This document shows, piece after piece, positions 23,486-35,812 of a DNA stretch of 64,000 bases. This stretch comes from Lantana camara (Eukaryota; Streptophyta; Magnoliopsida; Lamiales; Verbenaceae), in contig CM074856.1 in NCBI GenBank assembly GCA_037501455.1, positions 44,669,001 to 44,733,000 on the forward strand, given 5' to 3'. How positions within the stretch are numbered: the stretch's first letter is position 1; each line of letters begins with the position of its first letter. Both the position numbers and the translations under genes were made by a program. The notes below the pieces were generated by a model. It made no database searches and was not told the DNA's origin. It saw only the letters and a program-made list of their open reading frames with translations.

Positions 23486-26400
23486 TCAAAGCCATTCTAA
23501 AGCTACTCTAAGTGCCATCTTCTGAAGATGACCTTGGAAAGCTTCTCGACTAAGGGGTTTAGTAAGTAGATCTGCCACGTTCTCTGCTGATGCGGCCCTC
23601 TCAATTTGCACATCTCCTCTTTTGATAATATCACGGATTAGGTGATACTTCCTCATAATGTGCTTGGTCCGTTGGTGAGATCTTGGTTTTCTCGCTTGAG
23701 CAACCTGCCCAGTGTTGTCACAAAACACAGTAATGGGGTCTTTCATTCTAGGAACGACATTCAACTCTTGAATAAAGTTTCTAATCCAAACACCTTCCTT
23801 AGCTGCATCATTTGCAGCTAAGTATTCGGCCTCAGTGGTCGAATCTACAGTGGTTGTTTGCTTGGAACTCTTCCAACTCACTGCGCCGCCGTTTAGGCAA
23901 AAAATGTATCCTGACATTGACTTAAAATCATCTAAGTCAGATGCAAAGCTTGCCTCGTAGTATCCTTCGACAGTAAGATCTTCCTGACCTCCATAAACTA
24001 AGAATAAATCTTTAGTACTTTTCAAGTACTTGAGAATATTCTTCACGGTAGCCCAGTGACCATCTCCAGGGTCAGATTGGAAACGACTTGTTACACTAAG
24101 TGCATAAGCCACATCCGGTCGAGTACATAACATTGCATACATTATGCTACCTATTGCTGATGCATAAGGTGTATAAGTCATTCTTTCCTTCTCAAGGTTA
24201 GTCTTAGAACACATCTTCTTAGAAAGACATGTTCCTACATTCATAAGAAGGTTCTTAACCTTAGCTGACTCCATATTAAATATCTTCAATACTTTGTCAA
24301 TGTATATCGACTGTGATAGTCCTATTAACCTTCTAGATCTATCTCGATTGATTTTAATTCTAAGGATATAGGACGCATAACCAAGATCTTTCATCTCAAA
24401 TTGGTTCGATAACCATAACTTAGTCACTTTCATGTCATCCTCCGAATTCTTAATAAGAAGGATGTCATCAACATAAAGCACTAAGAATTGCACTTAGGTC
24501 TCCAATTCCTTTCTATACACACATGATTCATTCGAAATTTGAATGAAGCCAAACGTTTTGACTGATTCATCAAATCGAATGTTCCAATTCCTAGAAGCCT
24601 GTTTCAATCCATAGATTGATCTTTGGAGTTTGCAAACCTTTTGCTCACTCCCACTGAATGTGAAACCTATGGGTTGCTCCATATAAATGTCTTTATCAAT
24701 GTCACCATTGAGAAAAAGCAGTTTTCACATCCATTTGCCATATCTCATAGTCATAATATGCAGCAATGGCAAGCATGATCCAAATAGACTTTTGCATTGC
24801 AACTGGTGAAAAGGTTTCATCAAAGTCCACCCCGGGTCTTTGAGTGAATCCTTTTGCAATCAGTCTTGCTTTGTAGGCTGCAATGCTTCCATCAACTCCA
24901 AGCTTTCTCTTAAATATCCATTTGCAACCTATGGGGTTGACCCCATCAGGCAAATCTAACAAGGTCCAAACTTGGTTGGAGTTCATGGAATCCATTTCGG
25001 ATTTCATGGCTTCTATCCACTGTTCAGAGTCAGAATCTAAAAGTGCCTCCTCATATGTTAAAGGATCATTATCCTTTTGAGAGATTTCATGGAAGAATCC
25101 ATACCATCTCTCCGGCTGTCTAGGAGTGCGTTCAGAACGCCTTAGAGGAGGATTTGCATGTGTATCGAAATTTGTGATTGGTTGTGGTTGGTCAGAAGGG
25201 GACGTTTCTTCATTGGGTGGCGTGGGGTCATTTTGTACTTCCTCTAATTCTATGATCTTGCCTTTCTTTTCTTTAAGGAACGGTTCCTCAAGAAAAATGG
25301 CATTTCTGGAAATAAACACCTTTTGCTCAGATTGATCATAGAAGTAGTATCCTATGGATTCCTTAGGATAACCTACAAAGTAGCATAAGTTAGAACGAGA
25401 TTCTAACTTATCTCCCACTGTCCTCTTCACTTAAGCAGGACAACCCCAAATTCTTAAGTAAGAATAACTAGGGATTTTACCATGCCACATTTCATAGGGC
25501 GTTTTAGGGACTGACTTAGAGGGAACTAGATTCAAAATCTTTGCTGCACTTTCTAGGGCATAATCCTAGAAAGAAGGTGGTAAGTCAGTGAAACTCATCA
25601 TGGAACGAACCATATCGAGTAGGGTTCGATTCCTTCTCTCAGAAACTCCATTAAGTTGAGGAGTTCCCGGAGGTGTCCACTGAGAGATAATCCCATTATC
25701 TTTGAGATGAATAAGGAATTCTTCACTAAGATACTTGCCTCCTCGATCAGATCGAAGTGCTTTGATCTTGTGACCAGTTTGGTTCTCAACCTCCTTTTGA
25801 AATTCTAGAAATTTCTCAAAAGCTTCAGATTTGTACTTCATTAAGTATACATAACCATACCGACTAAAGTCATCGGTAAAGGTTATGAAATATTGATGAT
25901 TGTTTCTTGTGCTTACACTAAGCGGTCCACAAAAATCAGAATGGATCAAATCCAAGACCATAGTTGCACGTTCTACACTTCCTCTAAAAGGAACTTTGGA
26001 CATCTTTAATTTAAGACAGGATTTGCAAGAAGTTAACTATTTAAGATCATTTTCAGAGAATGATCCTAAAGTGTTTATCATGCTAATTCTGTTCTTGGAA
26101 ATGTGTCCTAATCTAGCGTGCCATAAGAGAGCTGAAACTTTGTCATCTTTCTTACGCTTAGTTTCTCGTTGTATATTCATAATATTGATATTCTGAGTTA
26201 GATAATGTCCATTACTTAGAGTACCGATGTGAACGGAAGAGTTGTTTCGTTTGATAAAGTATTTACCATTCTTAATATAAATTTCATAACCTTCACAATC
26301 TAAAATTGGAACTGAAATTATATTACGAATAATGCTCGGTACATAAAGGACTTTATTTAAGACTAACTCAAAACTACCTAAATCTAATCTAATTGTGCCT

Positions 26401-27397
26401 AAAGCTCGAGCTTCAACATTTGAGCCATCACCGATCTTCAAGACACATTCTCCTTCTCTGAGTTGTTGAACTTCATTTAGCATATGTACATTATTACAGA
26501 TATGAGCTCCACAACCGGTATCAAGTACCCAAGAACTAGAATTAATAGAAAGATTTATTTCAACGAGAAACATACCTTTCTTTAGAGTAGCCTTGTACTC
26601 TGGGCAGTTTCTCCTACAATGTCCCGCTTTGCCACAATGGAAGCAAACATCCTCTTTCTGATCACGCTTCTTCTTTTGGGCCTTCCCCTTCGAAATGCCT
26701 CCAGTGGGCCTAAGGGGTTTCTTCTTCTTCTTTTGGGCTTTCTTGCCCTTACCTTTAGATGGCCCAGAAGAGGAAGATGGAGCATTCACCATCAGAACCT
26801 TATTGTCCTTCTTGATCGTGCTTTGAGCAGTCACAAGCTGACTAATCAGCTCAGCTATAGTAGCACCAGCATGATTCATATTGAAGTTAAGGACAAATGG
26901 GTTGAATGATGGTGGGAGCGAGGCTAGCAACAAGTCCACTAAAAGCTCATCTTTCAGTGGCATGTCCATGGAAGCAAGTTTCTCAGTAAGGGCGAGAAAC
27001 TTGAGTCCATATTCATGGACACTTGAACCTTCCCTCATTCTCAAGTGGAACAATTCCTTTGAAGTGTTATACCTTGTAATACGTTCATGAGGGCAGTAAA
27101 GTTGCTCTAAGTGGTCGTAAATCTCCCAAGCAAATTCCATGGCCTCATGTTGCCTTTGCAAGTCCGGAGACATGTTAGCCAACATAAGGTAACAGGCTTG
27201 GAGATTATCATCCTTCCACTTCTGGATCGCGTCCCGCTCGGCCCGAATGAGAGCGTCCCCTTCGGGACTAGGCTCCCCTTCGAAGAGAACATCTCAGAAT
27301 CTAAAATGATTTTTAGATTCCTCAGCCAATTAGAATAGTTGGGACCAGTCAACTTGTTTGACTCGAGGATCGATACAAGAGGGTTTTTGGTTGCCAT
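23486..27397 (-). pseudogene. Copia A gag-pol polyprotein, disrupted
   Basis: The ATG at 27397 begins MATKNPLVSILESNK. A 10-base deletion near 27290 (compared with copy B at 63178) shifts the frame. The main frame continues from 27185 through gag, the zinc knuckle CFHCGKAGHCRRNC (about 26600-26650), protease (LDTGCGAHI, about 26520), the GAG-pre-integrase motif WHARLGH (about 26110) and the integrase core (HSDFCGPLS, then DRGGKYLSEE, 25566-26003). Next come RT (24494-25430, GCKWIFKRK) with YVDDILLI near 24470, and RNase H (DSTTEAEYLAANDAAKE, about 23840). In-frame stops lie near 26035, 25566, 25434 and 24494, and an extra T near 24710 shifts the frame in RT. The product would have been processed into capsid and enzymes for reverse transcription and integration; this copy cannot make it. 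Confidence 0.9.
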
Positions 27398-29579
27398 TTA
27401 AAAACACGTAGAGAATCACAGAATCTACGACCTAAATGGTAAAACAGAGAACTAGTGAGCATGCTGAATTATAACGATATACAAAAGATAAGGTCTTTGA
27501 TCTAATGTAGCTCCCACTGTTTTTCAAAGATCTATAATTCCCAAAGATCTAAGAGGAACATGTTTCCCAATGGGTACTAAGATCCTAGGCATTTTACCTC
27601 GAACCCACGACTCGCGGAGATTCTAAGTAAAACCCTAGGTAGGTACAACTTACCAATTCTAACACCTTTAGAACTCTTAGTAATTGTTTTTTTTTTTTTT
27701 TTTTTTTTTTTTTGCATCACCTATCTTTCAATATGGACCTACGACTCGTGCGACATCCATATTTACTTAGGCGTTAAGCTAGACCCATCAATCATAAGAT
27801 CATGATCAAAACTTAGTTCGAATGACCCACGACTTGCGAACATCGCCCTTGCCAAAATTGACCATGAAATATTGATCATTTAAAATGATCAATTAGGTAA
27901 CTAAGAACTAATAAGCTCCACTAGCTATCCCACGACTCGTGGACAATAACTAGCTTCACTTACTAAACTTAAAACCTATTGATGGAGTGCTAGGAATTTA
28001 TTTCGAAATTTGCATCTCGAATTAAACACCTATTTGTTTGAAATTAGCTTAATATTTAATGGGAATTTTCGAATCAACCGGAGAGTTGTCCAGTTCGACC
28101 TCACCAACATATATGTTATCCAATTTTATTAGTCTTGATTAATGCAAGTACAACTTAAATGTATTTCAAACAAGCACATAAACAGATAACATGTCCTAGC
28201 ATGATACTAACATGAGATGATCATGGGTTCTACCTATCTTATGCGTGATATGTGGGAGCCACTCCACAATCACAAGTTCTAACATATTTGCCACATAAAC
28301 AGTTTAAATCACATAAGGGAAAGCGGTAACAAAATACGAGCCCTATCTCTATTACATTTTACAATTGAGATTCCCCTCCCTAACATTTTGAGGGGTCTTC
28401 ACTTATGGCCTCCTTGTTACTTGAGTGTGGTCCATCTTACTCCATGGGTGCAATGTCTCCAAAATGAAAATAAAACCTCACCACCTATTATACTCTAAAA
28501 AAATGAAAAAATACTAAAAAGTAATAAGGCTCAATCTTCCTATTGGCCTTAGACAAATACATGGGGCATACCCCGGCCTCAAAATAGTAATATGGAAAGC
28601 CACATAATAAATCACATAACAGTACGCACATAAGTGAGGCTCCAACCTCAATTGAAAAAAGCAACTATAGGGCTCCAACCCCAATTTAAACCATTCATGT
28701 GCATAAATTAAAACCATACATAAGCCTAAACCTATGATCACCTAACATGCATAAATTGCAAGAATTTAAATTTAACCAATAAATTAAAATTCTCGCTTTA
28801 AGCTCTAATAGCTTAAAACACGACTTAGATGCAATTCTTGTTCAAGAGCCTTTTCTATAAAACCCGAAAAAAATAAACTAATAAAATTCTAATTAATTTC
28901 TGAAAATTAATAATTTTATTCTTTCAATGTTTTGATAAAATAAAGTTTGCAATTTTCCCAAAATTTAAATCGCTTAATTTTTCAAAAAATCCAATTTAAA
29001 CAATCATTTCAAAAATAATTCAAATTTAATAAAAAAAAATTTTACAGAAAAATTAAATCGGGATTTCAAGGACCGAAAACACGAAACACGAAAACACAAA
29101 AACTTCCCCGAAACTACCCGATCAAGGGGCACCGCCGCACGGTAGCAGCGCCCGGCATGGGCGGATGGTCTCGGCAGGCGTCCCGCGCTGTTGCCGGACG
29201 ATGTCGGGCGGCCTCCCGCGCGGTTGCAAGAGGGTGGCGGGTGTGCCTAGGCACGCTTTGCTGGCGTCGCGTGTTGGTGGCGCACGGGGTTGGGCCGTGC
29301 TACACTTTGGCACATTCCAACCTCACGTGTTCGTTTCGTATCTCAGGTTTCACCAAAATCCGGTTCAATTCAAAATAAAAATACGATTTAAACAGATTTG
29401 AATTAAAACGGTTCTCAAAAACATAATTTAAGAAAACAGTTTCAGAAATTCAAGAAAAATTACAGTTTTGTAATTCAGGCTTTCTAAAAGAACTCAAGAA
29501 TACCTAATTCGCATTTAAGCCTAAGAATTTCTACCAAATTCAGTTAATTGAGACGAATCAGAAACAGGATTAACGAGAT
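27398..29579 (-). other. Leader of Copia A between PBS and gag
   Basis: This is about 2.2 kb of non-coding leader. It holds a T-run of about 26 (27688-27713), four copies of a motif like CCCACGACTCGTGGACA (near 27605, 27739, 27826 and 27929), and a G+C-rich island at about 29105-29305 that does not align with the island of copy B. A frame of about 75 codons (28514-28741) is similar in copy B but has no known domain. Confidence 0.75.
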
Positions 29580-29592
29580 GGTTCCGATACCA
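29580..29592 (-). other. Mutated primer binding site of Copia A
   Basis: The - strand reads TGGTATCGGAACC where copy B has TGGTATCAGAGCC. Two G/A changes reduce pairing with initiator tRNA-Met. Confidence 0.8.
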
Positions 29593-29594
29593 CT

Positions 29595-31534
29595 TGTTGG
29601 AAAAACGGGAATCAAAAAGCAGCGGAAATTTTAAAATTTTCCAACAAAATGATCTTAGACTCGCAATCGTGAATCCAAATTCGTAGAGATTAGAAACTTA
29701 CTTTTTAAAAATCTTTCTTGAAGCATTTCAAGCCACCCAAGAACGCTCTTCTCGCGGCTTGATCTCCTCTCCTTGGTAAAGCTCGAATCTTTAAAAACTT
29801 CTAACTTGAAGCTCTCTAGAGATAGTCCACCAACTTGATCACAATCTAACTAGTAAGAATGCTAGTTCTCTAGTTAGTGTTTAGGCTTAACCTAGGGTTT
29901 ATTTGATCTTGGAGAAAGGATGGTGTTCAACACATGAACTAAAAGAATTGTTAATTACTCTCTAAGGGGAGGTCGAGCTCCCCTATATATAAGTAGAGAG
30001 GGGCGGCCGAAATCCTAGTCCTTATGGACTAAGGATTTGGTCCCTCTCTCTTATTACTTGATCATCAAGTAATTTTGAACTTTGACTTTGAATTCTAATT
30101 CAAATCAACTTTTAAGAGAGCTAAAATATCCAAACCCTTTTAGATAATATTATACTTTATTTATTAATAAATAAATAACTTATTTATCTAATTAATTAAT
30201 TCACAATTAATTAAATAGATTAATTTCTCCAAAATAAGACTTTCATTTTAATTCAAAATTAAACCAAAGTCTATTAAATAATTAACACATTAATTATTTA
30301 ATGTACAAATAATTATACACGTGTGACACACGTGTCCCAAGGACACGTGTCCAGTCACGTGACCCACATGTGTGGTTTCACATGTGTGGAACCCTCTTGG
30401 CTCGATTAACTCGTTTAATCATTTTAAAGCCTTAACTCATGTAACCAAGTTGTTGTGTGTGACCCTCTAGGTTCTCAATTCAATTAGCAGTGGCCCTAAT
30501 TAATTAATTCACTAATTAATTAATCAGTCCACAGATTAAACGTCCATAGTCTAGCAACAGGTGTTTAACCCCTAACTGAATTGGAATGTCTCGATTCGAC
30601 AGAACCTTTAAGTCATTGACTCATGTGAGATACAATCCTCCTACTTACTATCTCTCAACCAAGATCTAGGGTAAGGGAATAATCAGAACCCTAATAATCT
30701 GGTCTTAAAGCTAAATGCATTTCATATCCATTTGATCTCAATCCAAGAAACCCTTTTCTTGATGTCTTGACCCACTGCCTTGGCCAAGGACTCCATATGG
30801 CTTATGAATGACTTACACAATAAGAGATCACCTTGCAAACGCAAGTGTAGGTCCTTTCTTGATTCTTATTCACTTTCATGAGTCACTTGTGCAGCCCCAG
30901 CATAAGCCTTGAATCAGTTGTCTAAGGCGACACCCTGTAAAGCTTATACCCAAGACTACAGAGTTAACTCATAAAGTGACATGGAACCTCAAGTCTAAGG
31001 ATCAATTAATCACATCAATGACTCGTGAGATATTTCCTAATCTGGAAGTTTCCATTTCCTGAAATAGAAACTTCCTTTCCCATTCAGGAATCTTCTCACA
31101 CGGGGCACCTCAGTGAACTTACTTATGGAAGTAAGCACCCTCATGTATCATGCACGTATCAACTATACACTTTGCACCTCCATGACACAAGGTGGTCCTT
31201 CTGAAGGGCGTGATCCCACAAGCAAGCCTTAGAGGAGTCATGTTGACACCCCCACTGTCTGTAGGACCCATCGGCTTAGAGTATTTTACTAATCATGACT
31301 TATGTGATATAAGGCTCGTTTCATGAACCATTTCACCTAAATGGTAGAGTCCTAAAGTCATCAGGATTAGGAGAGTTCTCATACATGCACAGCTAAAGTA
31401 AACGCATACCAAACAAGAGCATATAAAGAAGTGTTGCCTCAATTCGTTATTTTATTCAAAGATTGTCTGTGATTACAATAAGGAAAAGTACAAAGCGGAT
31501 ATACAATCGGCTTTCTAGGGTACTATTCCTAACA
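29595..31534 (-). repeat. 5' LTR of Copia A
   Basis: TGTTGGAAAAACGGG..ATTCCTAACA on the + strand, 1940 bases. It contains a TATA-like CTATATATAAG (about 29982) and clustered ACACGTGT words (about 30320-30350). Confidence 0.9.
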
Positions 31535-31539
31535 CACAT

Positions 31540-32431
31540 ACCACAAAGCCTATCAATTAACATTAAATTAAACCAGTTTAATTACTCCCTTTGGGCATGT
31601 CTGATGAAATTAACAATCGGATGAAGGGAGAAACTCAGCCACATCACAGGAACCCCCAAACCTCCATCATCGGACCATTTAAACTTTCACAGATGGGAGC
31701 AAAACTATCTTGTAGTATGTATGTGGCTCCTCGAGAACATGGAAACCCGAACTCATCACATATTAGGCCGAATATCCCTCAGCAAAGCCGTTATGGGACG
31801 GGTTATACGCCACCTACAGCCAGGGCGGCGATGGCTAGCAGATCTATGATCTAGCTCTTCGGGCCAACAATCTCAAGCAAGGAATCGATTCCATTTAACA
31901 ATATTACAGTAATATACAATGGATCTGGAGAGAGATCGAGGTAAGACAACCAAATCCGACGACTTAGAAGAAAGATATCACCACCTTCAATCGCTTAAGA
32001 TCGGAGACTCGCCAGTTTCAATTTCTTGGTGGAATCAATGAAAAGTTTGATGTCGACAAACGAGACCTCCTCAAAGAGAACCCGTTGCCCTTTGTGGAAA
32101 AGATGTACGCCCGTTATTCGGCGAGAGAATTCAGACATGAGATTATAGGGTCAGAACTCACCGGTGACAGTGGCCCATCATTGGCCACCAGCGCTTCAGG
32201 AATTGGAGCCGGATTAAGTGCCCAAAATCCCTCTCGGTCCGAGAAGGGAGTGACTCAGGGGCTCGCTACCAGGCCTTGGTCAGACGCACAGAGTAGGGCT
32301 CCGGCTTCATCATTCCGCAACGGCAATGGAAGCAAGGCGGATCTAAAGTACGCCAAGTGCAAGAGGCCCTTCCATACCAAGGATGAGTGCTTTGAAATCA
32401 TTGGGTGGCCGGAGGGATGGCAGAGTCAATG
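31540..32431 (+). pseudogene. Rest of gag of the base Copia element, with zinc knuckle
   Basis: After Copia A the frame continues with a run ending LNQFNYSLWACLMKLTIG, typical of the copia gag N-terminal region. It then decays through stops and shifts. The open piece 32085-32432 ends with CAKCKRPFHTKDECFEIIGWP, a diverged CCHC knuckle: the C..C..H..C spacing survives. No intact protein is possible. Confidence 0.75.
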
Positions 32432-32699
32432 ACGAGGGAACACCGAACCCACGCGTGGGACTACAGCGGTGGCTGATGGCGGAGATGCCGACGGCGAGAA
32501 CAAGCAGCCAGAAGAAGAGAATGAAGGGGGATTCGTACTTGCAGCGGCGGGTTTGAGAAATGAAAAAGAAACAGCTGACCTAGGTATCAAGTGGAGGGAG
32601 GGGTATAGACTTTTATGCCCCTCCATCTCACCTTTTTCTATTTCTCATAAATCTGCTCCACATTTGTGTAATATTAATATATGTGATACCCCTAGTCAA

Positions 32700-33700
32700 G
32701 TAGGTTGTACAAATTACCCCGATTCAGACAACAGGGATTCAGGTTTGGCACTTAGTGCCTTTGGGAATAGGACTTCTCGGTGGATATCGGATTGTAGGGC
32801 CACAATCACAATGACTTATGATTGCGCTGACTTGGTTGACTTTAATGTTCCTAAAAAAACCTCAATACAGATCGAAAGGAACTCTTACTCCGGTTCTTAG
32901 GGCCAGAGCACTCTCATTGTCACCCACTTTAAAATTACGAAATCGTCTTTATGTTCCCAGCTTGTCGTGTAAATTGTTATCCATTAGTCAAGTTACTAAG
33001 GATTTGAATTGTATCGTGCTAATGTTTTCCGGTTTCTGATAACGTGGCAGCGTCATTTGGGTCATCCGTCTTCAGGGTATCTCCAGCTATTATTTCCACA
33101 GTTTTTTTTTTCTGAAAATAATAAATTCTCTTGTGAGACCTGTATTCTTGCAAAGGGCCATAGAGAGTCGTTGTCAGTTTCCAGTTCTCGTGCTAATTCA
33201 GTATTTTCTGTAGTACACTCTGATGTTTGGGGTCCATCCCCGGAAAATAATTTGAGCTATGAGTTTAAGTATTTTGTTTTGTTTATCGATGACTGTTCTC
33301 TTATAACTTGAGCATACTCCTCAAAAATAAATCTGAAGTTCCTTCTAAGTTTATAGAATTTTTCCAGATGGTCCAAACACAGTATAATTCTAAGATACAG
33401 GTGCTTAGGTCTGATAATGGGGAGGAATATGTCAATACCACCATGGAACAGTTTTTTGAAAAAATAGTATCCCCTCGGTTCTAGCTCTACCACCCAGGGT
33501 ATTCGAGTGCTCAGTTTTTGTTCATATTCCCAAACAAAATAGAACTAAACTTGATCCTTGTTCAATCAAATGTGTGTGTGTTGGGTATGGGGTTCACCAA
33601 AAGGGGTATAGGTGTTATCATCCCTTAGGCATATGTATACCACGTTGGACTGTGATTTTGTGGTAATTGAGTATTTCTTTGCCTCCCCACTTAGTAGTCA
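32700..33700 (+). pseudogene. Protease and integrase remnants of the base Copia element
   Basis: Around 32775 the protease motif, usually W(I/V)(I/L)DSGA, reads WISDCRAT, so the catalytic DSG is gone. LYVPSLSCKLLSISQVTKDL (about 32950) and RHLGHPSSGYLQ (about 33052) are protease-end and pre-integrase motifs. HSDVWGPSP (about 33210) and a DNGEEYVN-type motif (about 33415) belong to the integrase core. An internal deletion joins directly to the integrase tail with KLDPCSIKCVCVGYGVHQKG (about 33550). Many frameshifts. Confidence 0.8.
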
Positions 33701-34192
33701 GGGAGAGAGTCGACAATAGGATCCACTGAATGGGATACTATCCTACTCACCACCTCACTCTTGTCCAGACACAGTCCTAACAGAGCAAGCAGGCAGAACC
33801 ACCGAGCCAGCATCTCCCGTGGTACAACCTAGCACTTTTTCCGCGCCACTCACCCCCGTGAATAATCCTGAGGTTAGTAGTCACACTTTGGATATATCTG
33901 CTACTCTTCACTTATTCCATACAGTCTTAACAGTGCAGGAAACAATGAGGAACAGGGGGAGAATAATGTGCAGGGGGAGACAGAGAGATATGTGCTACCA
34001 CCTAGAACGAACAGGGGTGTCCCTCCCAAGAGATATAAACCAGAGCTTACAGGCTGGACCCCAAGATATCCTCTAGCTAATATCACCATGGGAAACTTGG
34101 CAACACGGGCAAGTGCCTATACAACAGCTATTTACTCAGTTAAAGTCCCAAGCAAAGTAGAATAGGCATTCTCGGAAGATAAGTGGGTACAG

Positions 34193-34853
34193 ACCATGAA
34201 AGTTAAAATAGAGGCACTGGAAAAGAACGAAACGTGGGAGAAATGTATACTCCCTCCAGGGAAAAAGGTGGTCGGATACACTCAGGCCTACGTCATTGAC
34301 TAGTTAGAAACCTTCTCTTTGGTGGCAAACATCGACACAATTAGGGTTTTGTTCTTGATAGCAGCCAACCAGGATTGTGCGTTGCACCAGTTTGATGTTA
34401 AGAATGTGTTCTTGCGTGGAGACCAGGGAAGAGGTGTATATGAGCCCCGACCGGGATTCACTTGGGGCTTTGGAGACAGGGAGGTATGTAGACTAAAAAA
34501 GGCCCTTTATGGATTTAAGCAGTCGGCCCGGGGTTAGTTTGGGAGGTTCTCAGCAGCTATGAAAAAGTACGGCTACTGCAAAAGTAACTCGGATCATACG
34601 CTCTTCATTAAGAGAAAGGATGGGCTTGTGACGTGTTTTATCATCTACGTGGACGATATGATCATCACAGGAGATGGCACAGAGGAAATCTCTAGGGTGA
34701 GGAAAAACTTGTTTACATAATTGAAAATGAAAGATCTAGGACAACTGAAATACTTTCTTGGAATAGAGGTACTGCGGTCGAACAAAGGCACATACGTCTC
34801 ACAGCGGAAGTTCGTTCTCGATCTACTGGTAGAGACGGGATTATTAGAGTGCC
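34193..34853 (+). pseudogene. Reverse transcriptase remnant of the base Copia element
   Basis: Motifs in order: ALEKNETWE (34215), HQFDVKNVFLRGD (34385, normally DVKNAFLHGD), CRLKKALYGFKQSARG (34490), then IIYVDDMIITGD (34640) and LKMKDLGQLKYFLGIEV (34725). The YVDD active site is kept, but stops break the frame at 34537 and 34718. The sequence is cut at 34854 by an LTR of another element. Confidence 0.85.
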
Positions 34854-34974
34854 TGTGACGCCCCGTCTGTTCGGCAAACCAGGTACGACGTCACGAGAGA
34901 GTTTATTTCTGTATATTTGTGAATTATGTGACTCGCATGCCTATGTGTCTACGTGAATTTAATTTAATTATGTG
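34854..34974 (+). repeat. Left piece of a Ty3-gypsy LTR, split by the Tat element
   Basis: TGTGACGCCCCGTCTG.. has the start typical of chromovirus LTRs and follows Copia RT sequence directly. It ends with ATGTG (34970-34974), the target duplication of the Tat element, and resumes at 56914. Confidence 0.65.
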
Positions 34975-35736
34975 TGACATGGCATAATAGTACATGGCTA
35001 CGTGGCCGCCCCTGGTTAGTGCCACGTGGACCTTTGCGCCACCTAGGACAGACCAGATCGTCAGATCTATTGGCTAGATCGTGACTAATCTACTAATGAT
35101 CTGAAGAGCCCGTCGACCTCGATCTAAGTAGCGTGTCTCACGATCTGCCGTCTAATCCCTGGAGGAAAACCCAAGCAGAACTGAGGAACCCGATAGGCAA
35201 CATCGATCTGCAGATCGATTACATACGTCACGGGACACCCGAATACTATAAAGCACTCCTGTCGGGACACGTGCATCCTTTCCATTCCCTGGAACAGGCG
35301 TACTACGGCTCATTAATGACCGTCAGTCCCTGGTTTTACCCAAAGGGGAAAGAAGGTACGAACACCCGCCTCAAGCTGGTTTCATCGTCCGACATTCAGA
35401 TCGACGACTGGCAGCGCCATTAATGCACACCTACAGTACACGTATTACTGCGTTATTTGGCCATGGCTATAAATACACACCCTTTGAACAGTAGTTGGTA
35501 AGCTTTTAATACGCATTGAATTGCACTTATTCTCTTTCTAAAGAGCTATTTTACTAACTTGAGCGTCGGAGTGCCAAACTTGGGTAAAACCCCAGGTCCC
35601 CCAAGTTGGTTTCGAGCTCACGTTTGCTGGTGCTTTCAGGTCGATAAATAACCCACTCAAATAAATTCTTGACTGATTGACCCAAATCTGACCCTTAGAT
35701 CGTCCATTTCAGATCGACCGGATTTGAGCCAGATCA
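34975..35736 (+). repeat. 5' LTR of the Tat element
   Basis: TGACATGGCATAA..GAGCCAGATCA, 762 bases. A TATA box CTATAAATAC is at 35467-35476. Confidence 0.92.
35467..35476 (+). promoter_or_regulatory. TATA box of the Tat 5' LTR
   Basis: CTATAAATAC, conserved at the same place in the 3' LTR (56639-56648). Transcription would start about 30 bases downstream. Confidence 0.65.
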
Positions 35737-35738
35737 GT

Positions 35739-35757
35739 TTCGCGCCGTCTGTGGGAA
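35739..35757 (+). other. Probable primer binding site of the Tat element
   Basis: TTCGCGCCGTCTGTGGGAA follows the LTR by two bases. It has the form TGGCGCCGTCTGTGGGAA seen in many Tat elements, with a changed start. I do not assign the tRNA. Confidence 0.5.
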
Positions 35758-35812
35758 ACCTTCTTTTCACATCGATCTAGATAAAAGCCCTTTCATCCCC
35801 TTTCCAAACACC

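Larger units (their letters stand above)
21396..31534 (-). mobile_element. Ty1-copia retrotransposon 'A', full length but inactive
   Basis: The element is bounded by LTRs at 21396-23469 and 29595-31534 and by the target duplication CACAT (21391-21395 and 31535-31539). On the - strand the order is 5' LTR, PBS, a leader of about 2.2 kb, then gag, protease, integrase, RT and RNase H (27397 to 23486), PPT and 3' LTR. The coding part is broken by a 10-base deletion in gag, several stops and a frameshift in RT. Copy B (58896 onward) is a close relative. Long LTRs of about 1.9 kb suggest the Angela/Tork side of Copia, but I am not certain. Confidence 0.9.
17581..34853 (+). mobile_element. Decayed Ty1-copia retrotransposon: base layer of the nest
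   Basis: Order on the + strand: short 5' LTR (17581-17757), primer binding site, start of gag (17840), a solo LTR insertion (17922-21341), a Copia insertion (21396-31534), the rest of gag with a zinc knuckle (to about 32431), protease and integrase remnants, then reverse transcriptase. If the two insertions are ignored, the gag frame runs on across both with one stop, which shows these pieces were once contiguous. The 3' end is missing: at 34854 the LTR of another element begins. Order protease-integrase-RT is the Ty1-copia order. Confidence 0.8.

Noticed and set aside
23486..27397. A host gene on the - strand suggested by long frames
   Set aside because: Domain order gag-protease-integrase-RT-RNase H between two LTRs shows a Copia element.
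28514..28741. Short frame similar in both Copia leaders (also 61750-61935)
   Set aside because: The similarity reflects overall leader DNA similarity; no domain, and the ends differ between copies. Kept only as a remark on the leader.
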